A DNA stretch of 28,130 nt from Podochytrium sp. JEL0797 (lineage: Eukaryota; Chytridiomycota; Chytridiomycetes; Chytridiales; Chytriomycetaceae): the NCBI GenBank assembly GCA_027596195.1, contig JADGJG010000244.1:1-28130 (forward strand), given 5' to 3'. Both the position numbers and the translations under genes were made by a program. This document shows positions 9,944-19,339 of this stretch, piece after piece. Numbering within the stretch: position 1 is the stretch's first letter; the number at the start of each line of letters is the position of its first letter. Below the pieces are notes generated by a model. It had not been told where the DNA came from and did no database searches. It saw only the letters and a list, made by a program, of their open reading frames with translations.

Positions 9944-11194
9944 ATGACCAAGAAAACGCTCTTTGACGTGGATGACGCCGATGTCGTTGCCTTCCAGTAC
10001 GGCGCGCCCGGCAAGGACCTCCTTCCCTCCGATGTGTTTGCGGCAGCGTCCGCCGCGTTCTTTGGGGCTGCTGACACCAACCACACTTTCCTCCAGTACG
10101 GTCCAGCTAAGGGCGATGGCGATTTCCTCAACCATTTGAGGGACTTCCTGGCAGAAAAATACAGCGACGCCTCGCTGCGTCACGATTCGCTTTGTCTGAC
10201 CTCGGGCGCCTCGCAGTCCTTCTTCAACATCATTGCGTTGCTCACGACCAAGGAAACCAAAATCATTGTCGAATCACCAACGTATTTCCTGGCTCTGAAC
10301 GTGCTGCAGGACCACGGATTCAACAAGGACCACTTCATCAACGTTCCAACCGATTCCGATGGCCTCGACGTGGATCACCTCGAATCCGTCTTGGCAAGCG
10401 CGACCAACGTCCCGGGAATGCAGAAGCAACCCCACAAATTCACCTATCTCTTGTACCTGGTCCCAACCTTCTCGAACCCAACCGGCCGCACGACCAGTCT
10501 CGAACGCAGGCACAAAATCATCCAACTCGCGCGGAAACATGACATTCTCGTCGTATGCGACGACGTGTACCAAATGCTCCCTCTCACCAACGCACCGCCA
10601 CCCACGAGACTCGTATCCCTTGATACCGTCGAGCCCGGACACCTCGGAAACGTGATTTCCAACAACTCGTTTTCAAAGATTCTCGCGCCCGGGCTGCGGT
10701 TGGGATGGATGGAAGCGAGTCCTGCAATGGTTTCTCTCTTTTCTCGCAGCGGGTTGATGAATTCGGGGGGGTCTCCGAATCATTTGGTGTCGGGGTTGGT
10801 GTTGAGTGTGATGCAGAGGGGTGGATTGGACGCGCATGTTGCGAGGTTGCGGGGGGAGTATGCGGATCGGATGAATGCGATGTGTGATTATCTTGAAATT
10901 AACCTGCCTGGTGGTGTGAAGGTGGAGAGGCCGAAGGGTGGGTTCTTTATTTGGGTGATATTGCCAAAGGGGGAAGACGCGTTTGAGATTCAGCAGGCGA
11001 ATCAACACCGGGGCATGCTTTATCATGGGAAGGCGTTGACTCCGGTCAAGATGTCGTACGCGCCGGGGAGGCTGTTTAGCGTTGATCCTCGTGCGGCAGG
11101 GAATTGCATTCGGTTGACGTTCGCGTTTTATCCGAAGCAAAAGTTGTTGGAGGGATGCGAGCGGCTTTGTCGGTTGCTGAAGGAAGCGTTGTAA
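9944..11194 (+). CDS. PLP-dependent class I/II aminotransferase
   Basis: Intronless, 416 aa. A fold-type I aminotransferase that transfers an amino group between an amino acid and a 2-oxo acid. It most resembles the aminoadipate/aromatic branch (LysN or MocR-like), but I cannot fix the substrate from sequence. The PLP Schiff-base Lys is K245 in NNSFSKILAPGLRLGW. N178 is in FSNPTG, D206 and Y209 in CDDVY, and the carboxylate-binding Arg is R390 in CIRLTFAF. The ATG at 9944 is the first Met in the frame; upstream codons in frame carry no ATG. Length is normal for the family and no targeting peptide is evident. Leu codons change from mainly CTC to mainly TTG near 10,700, part of the composition switch noted in the findings. 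A decayed partial copy of its 3' end follows downstream. Confidence 0.93.
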   Translation: MTKKTLFDVDDADVVAFQYGAPGKDLLPSDVFAAASAAFFGAADTNHTFLQYGPAKGDGDFLNHLRDFLAEKYSDASLRHDSLCLTSGASQSFFNIIALLTTKETKIIVESPTYFLALNVLQDHGFNKDHFINVPTDSDGLDVDHLESVLASATNVPGMQKQPHKFTYLLYLVPTFSNPTGRTTSLERRHKIIQLARKHDILVVCDDVYQMLPLTNAPPPTRLVSLDTVEPGHLGNVISNNSFSKILAPGLRLGWMEASPAMVSLFSRSGLMNSGGSPNHLVSGLVLSVMQRGGLDAHVARLRGEYADRMNAMCDYLEINLPGGVKVERPKGGFFIWVILPKGEDAFEIQQANQHRGMLYHGKALTPVKMSYAPGRLFSVDPRAAGNCIRLTFAFYPKQKLLEGCERLCRLLKEAL

Positions 11195-11467
11195 AATTGC
11201 CTTCTTTATTGGTTCTCAAAAATGTCATTAAAGAAGTCATCCATTTCCTCGTCTTTTGATTTGTCCGTTGTCAAGAATTCCTTTCTAATTCTCGATAAAT
11301 TTCGCTTCGTCTACAAGTTCTTTACTCGTCTTCGCTTGCTTCGCGCTTTATTTTAATTTGACCGAGCATGAATTAGTGGAGAACACATGATCTCAGTTTC
11401 TCTGCAACAACAATCCTTCGACATATTTTTTAATTTTCTTGAATAATCGAGAAAAAATATAAAAAAT

Positions 11468-11585
11468 GGCTGCCAAGACGAATGGCGAATTTTAAGCGTG
11501 ATTTAAATACGCCGAGGTTCTCACTTCATCGAATATGTTCCGATTCACTTGTCCAAGGAGATTAAAAGACACTCAGGCATCTCGT
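11468..11585 (+). repeat. Direct repeat, copy 1 (spacer part of the duplication)
   Basis: Matches 12032-12170 with substitutions and small indels. Shared blocks include CCAAGACGAATGG, GGCGAATTTTAAGCGTGA, TTCTCACTTCATC, GTTCCGATTCACTTG and GTCCAAGGAGATTAAAAGAC. Confidence 0.88.
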
Positions 11586-11668
11586 TTTCAATGATAAATC
11601 GCCAAGATGCAATACCCACCAAAAAAATTTCCAAATAAAAATGATTCCTCGCGAACATCACGAGCCAA

Positions 11669-11905
11669 GGGTGCGGACGCGTTTGAGGTTCAACAGGCGA
11701 ATCAAAACCGACGCGTGCTTTATCGTGGGAAAGTGTTGACTCCAAGTCAAGATGTCGTACGCCCCGGGGAGGCTGTTTAGCGTTGATCCTCATGCGGCTG
11801 ACAATTGCATTCGGTTAACGTCCAAATTATCCAAAGTCAAAGTTGTTGGAGGGATGCGAGCGGCTTTGTCGATTTCTAAGGAAACCCCCTTATTAGTTCT
11901 AAAAG
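11669..11905 (+). pseudogene. Decayed 3'-terminal copy of the aminotransferase gene
   Basis: Aligns by eye with 10970-11220: the blocks GCGTTTGAG, CAGGCGAATCAA, GTCGTACGC and GGGAGGCTGTTTAGCG recur in order, as does GTTGTTGGAGGGATGCGAGC. Small indels break the frame, for instance an extra base before GTCAAGATG and a lost segment at the original stop codon. Only the last quarter or so of the gene is present and there is no start, so it is a non-coding relic. Confidence 0.88.
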
Positions 11906-12031
11906 AACCGGGTATTTCATGATGTGTCTGGCGTGATTTTTAATCAGCGGAGAATTCATTTTCTCATTTAATTCATTTTCATAATAATAATATTGCTATC
12001 ACTTTTCTAATTTATTCGAGATAAAAAGACA

Positions 12032-12170
12032 GGCTACCAAGACGAATGGGCGGAATGGCGAATTTTAAGCGTGACATAAATACACCTAGTTTCTCACTTC
12101 ATCAAATAAGTTCCGATTCACTTGTGTCCAAAATATGTCCAAGGAGATTAAAAGACACTCACGTATCTCG
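12032..12170 (+). repeat. Direct repeat, copy 2 (upstream of the MFS gene)
   Basis: Second copy of 11468-11585. It carries two extra small duplications relative to copy 1, at GAATGGGCGGAATGGCG and at TGTCCAAAATATGTCCAA. It ends about 90 bp before the MFS start codon and so sits in that gene's presumed promoter. Confidence 0.88.
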
Positions 12171-12259
12171 ATTGGAAAATCGCCCAGTCCTTTTGTTCAA
12201 AAATTTATAAAATTCTTCCTCACGAACATCACGACTCACTGGGGTCCCTCATTCATACC

Positions 12260-14132
12260 ATGGACAAAGGCATCCTTGCGACAGTCGATGCAGCGGAGGT
12301 TCAAAACGCAGGCACAATCACACCCGAAACAGAGGCCCTGTCGCGATCAGAATTCTTCATCACCTTTATCTGCCTGCTCTTGTCAGTGTTGATGGCCAAC
12401 ATCGATGCCACTGTCATCGCGCCTGCACTCAATGAAATTGTGGCCGATCTGGGCCGTCAAGAACTTGTTCCGTGGGTCGGCAGCACCTACATGCTATGCG
12501 ATGCAAGTGTGGCAGTGATGTGAGTGATGCTTTCATTGATTTGTTTGTGAAACAAGTATTGATATTGGCTACTTCCAAAAACGAAGGTACGGCAAACTCG
12601 GTGACATATTCCCTCGCAAATGGGTTCTACTTTCTGCCCTCGTTCTGTTCCAACTGGGATCCTTGATATGCGGACTGTCTCAATCAATGGAAATGCTGAT
12701 TGTGGGTCGCGCCGTGGCTGGTATCGGAGGCGGCGGGATCTCACCTCTTGTTTTCACAATGGTCAATGACATGGTGTCAAGCCAGGATCTGGGCATGTAT
12801 CAAGGAATTGTTGGTGCAATGTACGCTGCTGGAGCTTTGAGTGGTCCATTGCTCGGCGGATTTTTCGTCCAGGTCGCGTCTTGGAGGTGGTGTTTTTACG
12901 TCAACCTCCCGATCGGCATGCTGGCAATCGCCGCTCTTCTCTTTGGAACTAACGAGCGATTGCTCCATGGCAACATTGCGGAACGGATGCGTCGATTTGA
13001 TGTTATCGGCATGCTGTTGTTTTTTGGGTTGATGGTTTGCTTCAACACGCCATTGCAACTGAATGGATCCGTGTGGTCATGGAGCTCGGTGCAATCAAAC
13101 ACTCTATTTGCACTCAGTATTGTTTTTGCCGTGGTGTTTGTTTGGTTTGAGCTCTGTGTTGCGCGTGATCCCTTGATCCCTCGCTCCGTCATGTTCAATG
13201 CTCGAATTTTGACATTCATGGGAATCTCTTTGTGCGTTGGGGCTTTGACTTTCTGTTCTACTTTCTACATCTCGTGAGTTAATTTCGTGTTCGCAATTTC
13301 ATTCGCTAACTCTTCCTCCTCGCGGGACAGAATGTACCTTGAATTCGTGTATGGATATTCTTCGGTGCAAGCAGGACTAATTTCAATGCCTTCAACTGCT
13401 GCTGTTGCTCTAACTTCAATCGGAGTGGGAGTTCTGTATTCAAAAACTGGTAATCATTTTTCGACAAATTACCTGTCGACGGTGAACAGACTTCCATTCC
13501 AGGTCAATACAACATCTACTTCGTGATTGGACCACTTGCAGCGGCGGCGGGTCTTCTCATGTTGGCCTTTTCGGATTTGAGCTCCCTGCTCGGATATTTG
13601 CTTGCGTGTGTTGCTATCATTGGGTCGGGAATTGGAATGATGACAGCATTGCGCATATCAGCCATGCAGTCCACAGTTCCGGCTGACTTAGTTTCAATGT
13701 CCACTTCACTCGCGTCCTGTTTTGTAGCCATTGGAGCGTGAGTATCTGTTTTATGCCGCTGCCTTACCCCCTTTTCTCTACCTATCACTCATATCCTCCC
13801 GAATTAGAAACACAGCCATCGCGATTGCCGGATCAGTTCTCAACAACTTGATTGTTTACTTCACTACTGAAGATCACGAGCTTCAAGAAGCCATTGGCCA
13901 ATTCCAGGCCATGGGATATCCTGCGAGTGTGTTACAGTCGATTTCTCTTCAAAACATGCTCAAAGCGTATCATGGGAACCAAACGGCTTTGTTTGAGACA
14001 GCCAACACGCAACTCATGGACGGGTTCATTCGTGCGTTTCATGCGGTGGTTTTCAGCCTCCTCCCATACACTGCGATAATTGTTTTGTTGAGTGTGTTTA
14101 TCTGGAGGAAGCCGAGTGTGACTGAAAAGTGA
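12260..14132 (+). CDS. Major facilitator superfamily drug/metabolite exporter (DHA2-like)
   Basis: Five exons: 12260-12519, 12587-13273, 13331-13449, 13503-13737 and 13808-14132, giving 541 aa. All four introns are GT-AG, 53-70 bp, and every join restores frame and hydrophobic pattern. Likely a proton-coupled exporter in the plasma or vacuolar membrane. Family signs: MANIDATVIAPALNEI in TM1, GKLGDIFPRKW as the loop 2-3 motif, GRAVAGIGGGG, the GPLLGG motif and SWRWCFYVNLPIG, all typical of the 14-spanner DHA2 group of fungal toxin and drug exporters. The N-terminal tail is about 35 residues and cytosolic. The substrate is unknown and no biosynthetic cluster lies beside it. Its upstream region is the second copy of the tandem duplication, so its regulation may have changed after that event. 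Confidence 0.92.
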
Positions 14133-14207
14133 AAAGAAAGAGAATATTGGATGACTCACGTTTTAATCAAACAGCGAACACGTGCCAATAACAAAAAAGA
14201 ACGCAAA

Positions 14208-16235
14208 ATGCAGCTTGATCTCCCGCCCCGCCTTCCCACACGGCTCGGCACTGCCATGAGCCGCACGCTTTCGCAGTCTTCTGTGCGCGGCAGCTTTGCG
14301 CGCAGCCTTTCGTCGCGCAGCAAGTCTGGGATGAAGATCCTGGTGCCTGGCAGTGCTTCTGCGCCGGTGGTTGTCGAGTCGCTTCCGTCGCTGCCGCCTT
14401 CGATGCAGCGCTTCGACGCCAAGAAAGTTTTCCACGCGCGCCCCGCCTTGAAGTGGCCAGTCGCGGTGCCTAGGCCGGCGGCTGCGAAGCCTAGGGAATT
14501 GACCAAGGGCAGTGCTAGTGGTCTCCCTAGTGGCCTCCCTAGTGGCCTCCCTAGTGGCGCCCCTGGTCTCGCTGCGCTGCCCCTGCAGCCCTTTGTCCTG
14601 CCAGGCTCGCTGCCCCTGCAGCCGCGCGTGCCCATGCCGACCCTCGACATGTCGCAAACAACAATCGTCATGCAGTCGCGTCCGCCTGCCCCAACCCATT
14701 CCGCATCGGGAGTTGGTGCATTCGCCCACAAGAGCGGGTCCAAGGGGGAGCAAGGCAGTGGCAACAGCGCATCATCCTTTGCCGTCGCTTCACTCCCGAT
14801 CGCCCTCCTGTTTGCCGCTGTAGCCAAGAGCTTGATCGACGCACAGGACTACATCACCATCGACGGCTTCAACTACACTGCCGAAGACATTCGCGAGATG
14901 CAGCAGTGCGCTGCCATGGAGACTGACGTGAAGGCTTTCATGGCCGCCATCCATTTGGCCAAACCCCAACACCGTTCGCGCAAATCCAAGAAATCCAAGT
15001 CCACCCAGCCCAAGATCCTTGCGTTGGTTCCACAAGCATCCCTGTTCTCGTCCATGATGGAATCTGAACAAGTTGTCAAATTCTTGGCTTTGTTCAACGT
15101 GTCCAAAGTGCTGAGTTCTAGCGACAAGGCCGCTGTGGCCAAGATTATGAAGCCATTGAACCTCGATTCGCAGTCTTCTTTGATGTTGATAGATCTGCTG
15201 GCGGGTGGTGTGAGTTATTTATTTTTCCTTTTCTCTCCTCGGACACACTCAAACGCGCACACCCACTAGGAAACCACTCCCGACCCGCTCTCTCCTGTCA
15301 CAACCCTCCTCTCCACCCTCCTCTCCACCCTCCTTTCCCACCTGACCCACCTCCTGGCTACCACAACCACTACCCTCCTCCCACCTGCATTGCACGCCGA
15401 ACTCGCATTCCTCCACAATTACATCCGTTTCTGCATCGACACAAAACAAGCACACACCCTCCCCTATCTCTTTTCAAACGAATACGAAATCTCCCCACAG
15501 TCGGGCGAAATCTCCACCCTGCACGTCTCGACCGGAACGTTGGTTGCGCGCGCAGTGGCCAGAGTGACGGCGCGACTCGTTGTGTACGTGCTGGCATACA
15601 CTACCCACAAATCACCCTCGAAACAGCAAGGATCCGAGTCTCCCGTCATAACACGCAGCATGACGGCCAACCACCTGCCGTTCGGAATCCTCCCTGCACC
15701 CTCCGCGCGCGTACAGAAGGACGCGTTTGCGCATAGGAGGACTGTGGTGGGACTGCCTGAGTCGAGAGGGGTGTTGGAGCGTGCGGTCACAGTGGAGATG
15801 TTGGTGGGGGCTGTTGGGGATATGAGCTTGGATGGGGTTTCTGGGTTGGAGGATGTATCGATAATTGAACAGGAGGAGGAGGAATATGGCGTGGAGGACG
15901 CCAGTTTGTGGGTCAAGACGGGGGTGCCGTTGTTGCCACCCACGATGGCGTCTGTGCATCTTTTGAGTCCTGCCGAAACGGTAGTTGGAAGTGGGGATGA
16001 AGGAAGCGAGGCGGAGACGGTGTTGGGCGCCGGAAAGAAGGGCGAGAGTGACAGTGAAGAGGAGGAGCAGGAAGTGGGCATGGGGAATGCTTTGCACCAG
16101 CAGGAGTGGGAGCAGTTCAGAATGACGCAGATTGGGATTCCCGAGAGCATTTTGAGGTTTGAATTTGAGGCCATGTTGTTGGCGCGAGCGGAGGGGGCGG
16201 GGGAAGCGAAGGAGGACGAGTTGGACATGTGGTGA
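14208..16235 (+). CDS. Protein of unknown function with SGLP repeats
   Basis: Two exons, 14208-15209 and 15270-16235, give 655 aa; the donor GGT|GTGAGT and acceptor CACTAG join in phase 0 (LLAGG-ETTPDPLS). I do not recognise the family. The first 180 residues are low complexity (Ser/Pro/Arg-rich), with a tandem SGLP-SGLP-SGLP-SGAP block at 14516-14563. A hydrophobic stretch (VASLPIALLFAAVAKSLI) could be a membrane or buried helix. It is followed by a helical region with a basic KSKKSKS patch, then the exon 2 segment with Leu/Thr-rich helices and a plausible beta-rich part (LHVSTGTLVARAVARV). The C-terminus is acidic. An in-frame ATG at 14151 would start only 18 bp after the MFS stop; 14208 has A at -3 and is preferred. 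Confidence 0.72.
14516..14563 (+). repeat. Short in-frame tandem repeat, SGLP units
   Basis: Three near-identical 12-bp units (AGTGGCCTCCCT type) and a diverged fourth encode SGLP, SGLP, SGLP, SGAP. Near-identical DNA suggests recent slippage. Confidence 0.85.
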
Positions 16236-16302
16236 AACCACTTTGGCGTAAGCCGATCTCATATTTGGAAAGAAGACAGCTTCTATTGATCAAAAATTCC
16301 GC

Positions 16303-16329
16303 TTTCACAAAATCTGAAGTTTTGTGAAA
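16303..16329 (+). promoter_or_regulatory. Perfect 10-bp hairpin just before a start codon
   Basis: TTTCACAAAA (16303-16312) and TTTTGTGAAA (16320-16329) form a perfect stem with a 7-nt loop. The stem ends 4 bases before the ATG of the F-box/ankyrin gene (16334), so it could fold in the mRNA at the start site or act as a palindromic protein-binding site in DNA. Confidence 0.6.
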
Positions 16330-16333
16330 ATCA

Positions 16334-18217
16334 ATGTCCGCGCCGACAAACGCACACCCTCGGCACACAACCATGCACCAGCAGATGCACGCCTTCTTCC
16401 GCTGCCCCAATGAGATCCGACAACAGATCCTGATGCATTTGCCTCTGACACCAGCACTTCTGAGCTCGCTGGGCCTCGCGTGCAAGGCCGTGTTCAGCGA
16501 GTTGTTGCTGCACTCGCACAAGTTTGCACGCCTGCACGTCATGTTCCATCTGCGCGCCTCGAGCCACGCGGATCTGTGGGAGTTTCTGCACGCTGAGGGC
16601 ATCCGCGATGACAAGTGGCGCGCCTTCCCCTTTTCCTATCGTGTGGCCCTGTTTGGCCTCATCCTCAGGGAACCCAATTGGAGCAAAGTGTATCATGTAG
16701 AGGGTATGCTGCCTTGTTTGCCTGGTCCGGCCGCTATCGATGTCTTTGACTCACCCCTCTCGCCCCTTCCCCAACAGATCTCACCCAAAATCTCATGTGT
16801 TACAACCGCTGGCTCATGCCCCCCGCAACAGCCCTCCGCCTCATACACACTCTTCTGGACGCCAAATTCCCCATCAACATACAAGAAAATCGCGCATTCC
16901 GATGGTCGGCACGATCTGGGTACCTCGAAGTCGTGCGCCTCCTCCTCTCCAATCCCGATGTGAATCCAGCCGACCAACAACACTACGCAATCGCATCCAC
17001 CCCCGATGACGAATTCCCCGAAGTAGTAAAGCTGCTTCTGACAGACGAAAGAATTGACCCCACCGCCCAAAATCATCTTGCGATTCGTTGGGCTTGCGAC
17101 CACGACCACCTTTCCACCGTCCAACTTCTCCTCGCCGACCCTCGTATTGATCCTGGAACCAACAACAACTACGTTGCGTTGCAACTCCTTAACAAAAATC
17201 ACCCGGACGTGGTCTTGGATCTGCTCACGCACAATCGAATCGATCCGTCGGTTGCTGAAAATTCTCTGCTCCGGACCGCGGCTGATTGTGGACACGTAGA
17301 TATTGTGCGTTTATTACTGGCGGATGTGAGAGTCGATCCAGCGGCCGAAACGTCATCAGCACTCGCGTTGGCTGCTGCGCAAGGGCGGACAGAAGTTGTG
17401 CGAATTCTCATTCAAGATGGTCGTTCAGACCCGAGCACGTTCATGAACCACGGGATTCGTTTGGCGTCTGAAAAGGGACATTTGGAGGTGGTGAAAATGT
17501 TGCTCGAAGACGAACGAGTGAATCCGTCCGCCCAGAACCAATTCGCCATCAAAATGGCTTGCAAGAATGGTCATGTTGAAATTGTCGAACGGTACAATTG
17601 TATTATTTTTTGTATTTTTTTATAAATTCTTAACATTTTTTTTCCACACAAGACTCTTGCAGGACGTTCGAGTGGATACGCGTGAATCCAGATGCAAGGC
17701 ACTCAAAGACGCATGTACGGCAGGTCACGTCGGAGTTGTCCGCGTGTTGCTTCAAGACACTCGAATCCGCGGGGGTGGCGCCGATTGCCTGAAAAAAGTG
17801 AGGGATTTATTTCGGGACGCGATTGGAACGACTACGGCCACACCCACAGCAACGGCAGCAGCGGTGGTAGAGACTGCTGGTGCGGCTGAAATGGTGCGCG
17901 TGTTTCTGGAGGCACCGGCGGGCACGCTCGAGCCCGACGATTTGCGGGCTGCGTTTGCGATGGCGGTAGGGCAGAATCAGGCGAAGGTTGTGAAGATTTT
18001 GCTGGGGGATCCGAGGCTTGAAGTTTCTGGGGTCAAAATGTGGTTGCAGAGGGTGTTGAGGGGGGAGAAGATGGATGTGGCGCGGGTGTTGTTGGGGGAC
18101 CGAAGGTTTTGGGAGAAGGAGGTTGAGGGTCTCGAAACAATGGGGGCAGATCGGATATCTGATTTAATTCAGTCGCATCTGTTTCGCCTTGATGAGGAAG
18201 AAGAGGAAAAAAAATAA
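16334..18217 (+). CDS. F-box-like protein with ankyrin-type repeats
   Basis: Three exons: 16334-16703, 16778-17591 and 17653-18217, giving 582 aa. Joins read HVEDLTQNL and VERLLQDVRVD. The N-terminus contains an F-box-like helix set at about residues 22-65 (NEIRQQILMHLPLTPALLSSLGLACKAVF), suggesting attachment to Skp1. From about residue 150, roughly 33-residue repeats follow (GYLEVVRLLLSNPDVNPA, GHVDIVRLLLADVRVDPA, GHLEVVKMLLEDERVNPS): the ankyrin pattern common in large fungal and amoebal families. The last repeats are diverged, with an Ala/Thr insert near 17830-17880. The C-terminus is acidic and then Lys-rich. It is probably a substrate adaptor; its targets are unknown. A decayed copy of its 3' end lies about 1 kb downstream. 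Confidence 0.88.
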
Positions 18218-19339
18218 AATTATCTATATATTTTTTCAATATTTTTTCGCCAAAAGATGAGCTTTTTCTTTTTTTTATAGCATTTGAGAAAGAAAAAAAC
18301 AAAAGAGGGGGGGTTACGTTCTTAAATTAAACACCTGATTTTTTCTGATTAGGTATTCCAACTTATAAAAAGCACGCAGCGGCACAGTTGGGGGCGAGGA
18401 TTGAAGATGATATGATGATATCGTCATCAAGATTGTGGAAGCGGCACGCGTTTTTTTAATATTTTTTTTTAATCCGTTGCTTCCTGTTGCTGGATCCGCC
18501 GGTTTCCTCCGCGGTTCCGCCGCCCTGATCCTTCTCTGCAATCGGTAAGCTTGCTGACACGTGTGTCTCACCTCGCTTCTTATGTTCCAGCCACCACATT
18601 ACTGAGCCCTCATTTTAGATCGATCCCGGCTCCTGTTTCTTCGCTGCTTTCTATGTTTAAACCGACTACAACCTCGAATATATTGTGAGTTGTGTGTTTC
18701 TCCCGTGTTTTTGGATGCTTCCCTGGGCGTGCGTGCATTTCAATTGAAAACTCATGTTTTTATTTTTGCGGGGCCCTTGCTGTCCTATTTAAAGTCCAAA
18801 CCCTTCTTACCTTCAAAGCCAACGTTTCCATGACCAGTGCCGGATCTGGGGCGGATCTTTACTCGCGTCGGAAAGTGAGCGAGTTAGATTGAAGGAAAAG
18901 GAATGGGTGAGTCTTTATCCGGAGGAATGTGCGCGCGGGATGTGCGAGATACCTCGGGGTGAGTCTTCACTCGCGCCAGGCTTCCGGGGATGTGGGTTTG
19001 GACGCACCGGTGGGCACTCTCGAGCCCGACATTTATTCGGGCTGCGTTTGCGATGGCGGTAGGTCAGAATCAAGCGAAAGTGGCGACGATTTTGGATGTG
19101 GCGTGGATGTTGTTGGGGGGCTGAAGGTTTTGGCAGAGGGAGGTTGAGGGTCTCGAAACAATGGTGACAGATCGGATATCTGATTTAATTCAGACGCAGT
19201 TTGATGAGGAGGACGAAAAAAATGTAAAATAAACAAGTGTATATTTCCACCCGCCACCAGTTCCCAGTTAAAAATGAGATTCTAATTAAAATGATGATTT
19301 TATAGAATTCGAGGAGAAAAAGAAAAGAGGAAGAAACAA
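18218..19339. other. Intergenic spacer between convergent genes
   Basis: The first part (18218-18480) is A/T-rich, with T-runs typical of 3' untranslated sequence. The part from 18481 to 18990 has higher GC and no convincing gene. It contains one intron-like segment (about 18546-18590, GTAAGC donor, GCTGAC, TTCCAG acceptor) and a repeated TGAGTCTT-type element at about 18906 and 18960. A 66-codon frame at 18692 has no recognisable domain. The end (18992-19230) is the ankyrin-gene relic. Confidence 0.5.
18992..19230 (+). pseudogene. Decayed 3'-terminal copy of the F-box/ankyrin gene
   Basis: Matches 17897-18222. Shared blocks include CTCGAGCCCGAC, GGGCTGCGTTTGCGATGG, GGAGGTTGAGGGTCTCGAAACA and GATCGGATATCTGATTTAAT. 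About 70 bases of the original (near 18002-18072) are missing, and small indels break the frame. It includes the acidic-tail codons and the TAAAAT after the stop but no start or repeat region, so it is a relic. Confidence 0.9.

Larger units (their letters stand above)
11195..12259. other. Intergenic spacer built from a diverged tandem duplication
   Basis: The spacer between the aminotransferase and the MFS gene contains a second, decayed copy of the aminotransferase tail plus the spacer itself. Unit 1 runs from about 10970 to 11664 and unit 2 from about 11669 to 12237, head to tail. Unit 2 leads into the MFS start codon, so it carries the present MFS promoter. No intact gene is seen here. Confidence 0.75.

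Noticed and set aside
11468..12170. Direct repeats considered as transposon long terminal repeats
   Set aside because: The repeat continues on both sides into the aminotransferase tail and the MFS upstream region. That fits a segmental tandem duplication, and no transposase, integrase or terminal inverted repeats are seen.
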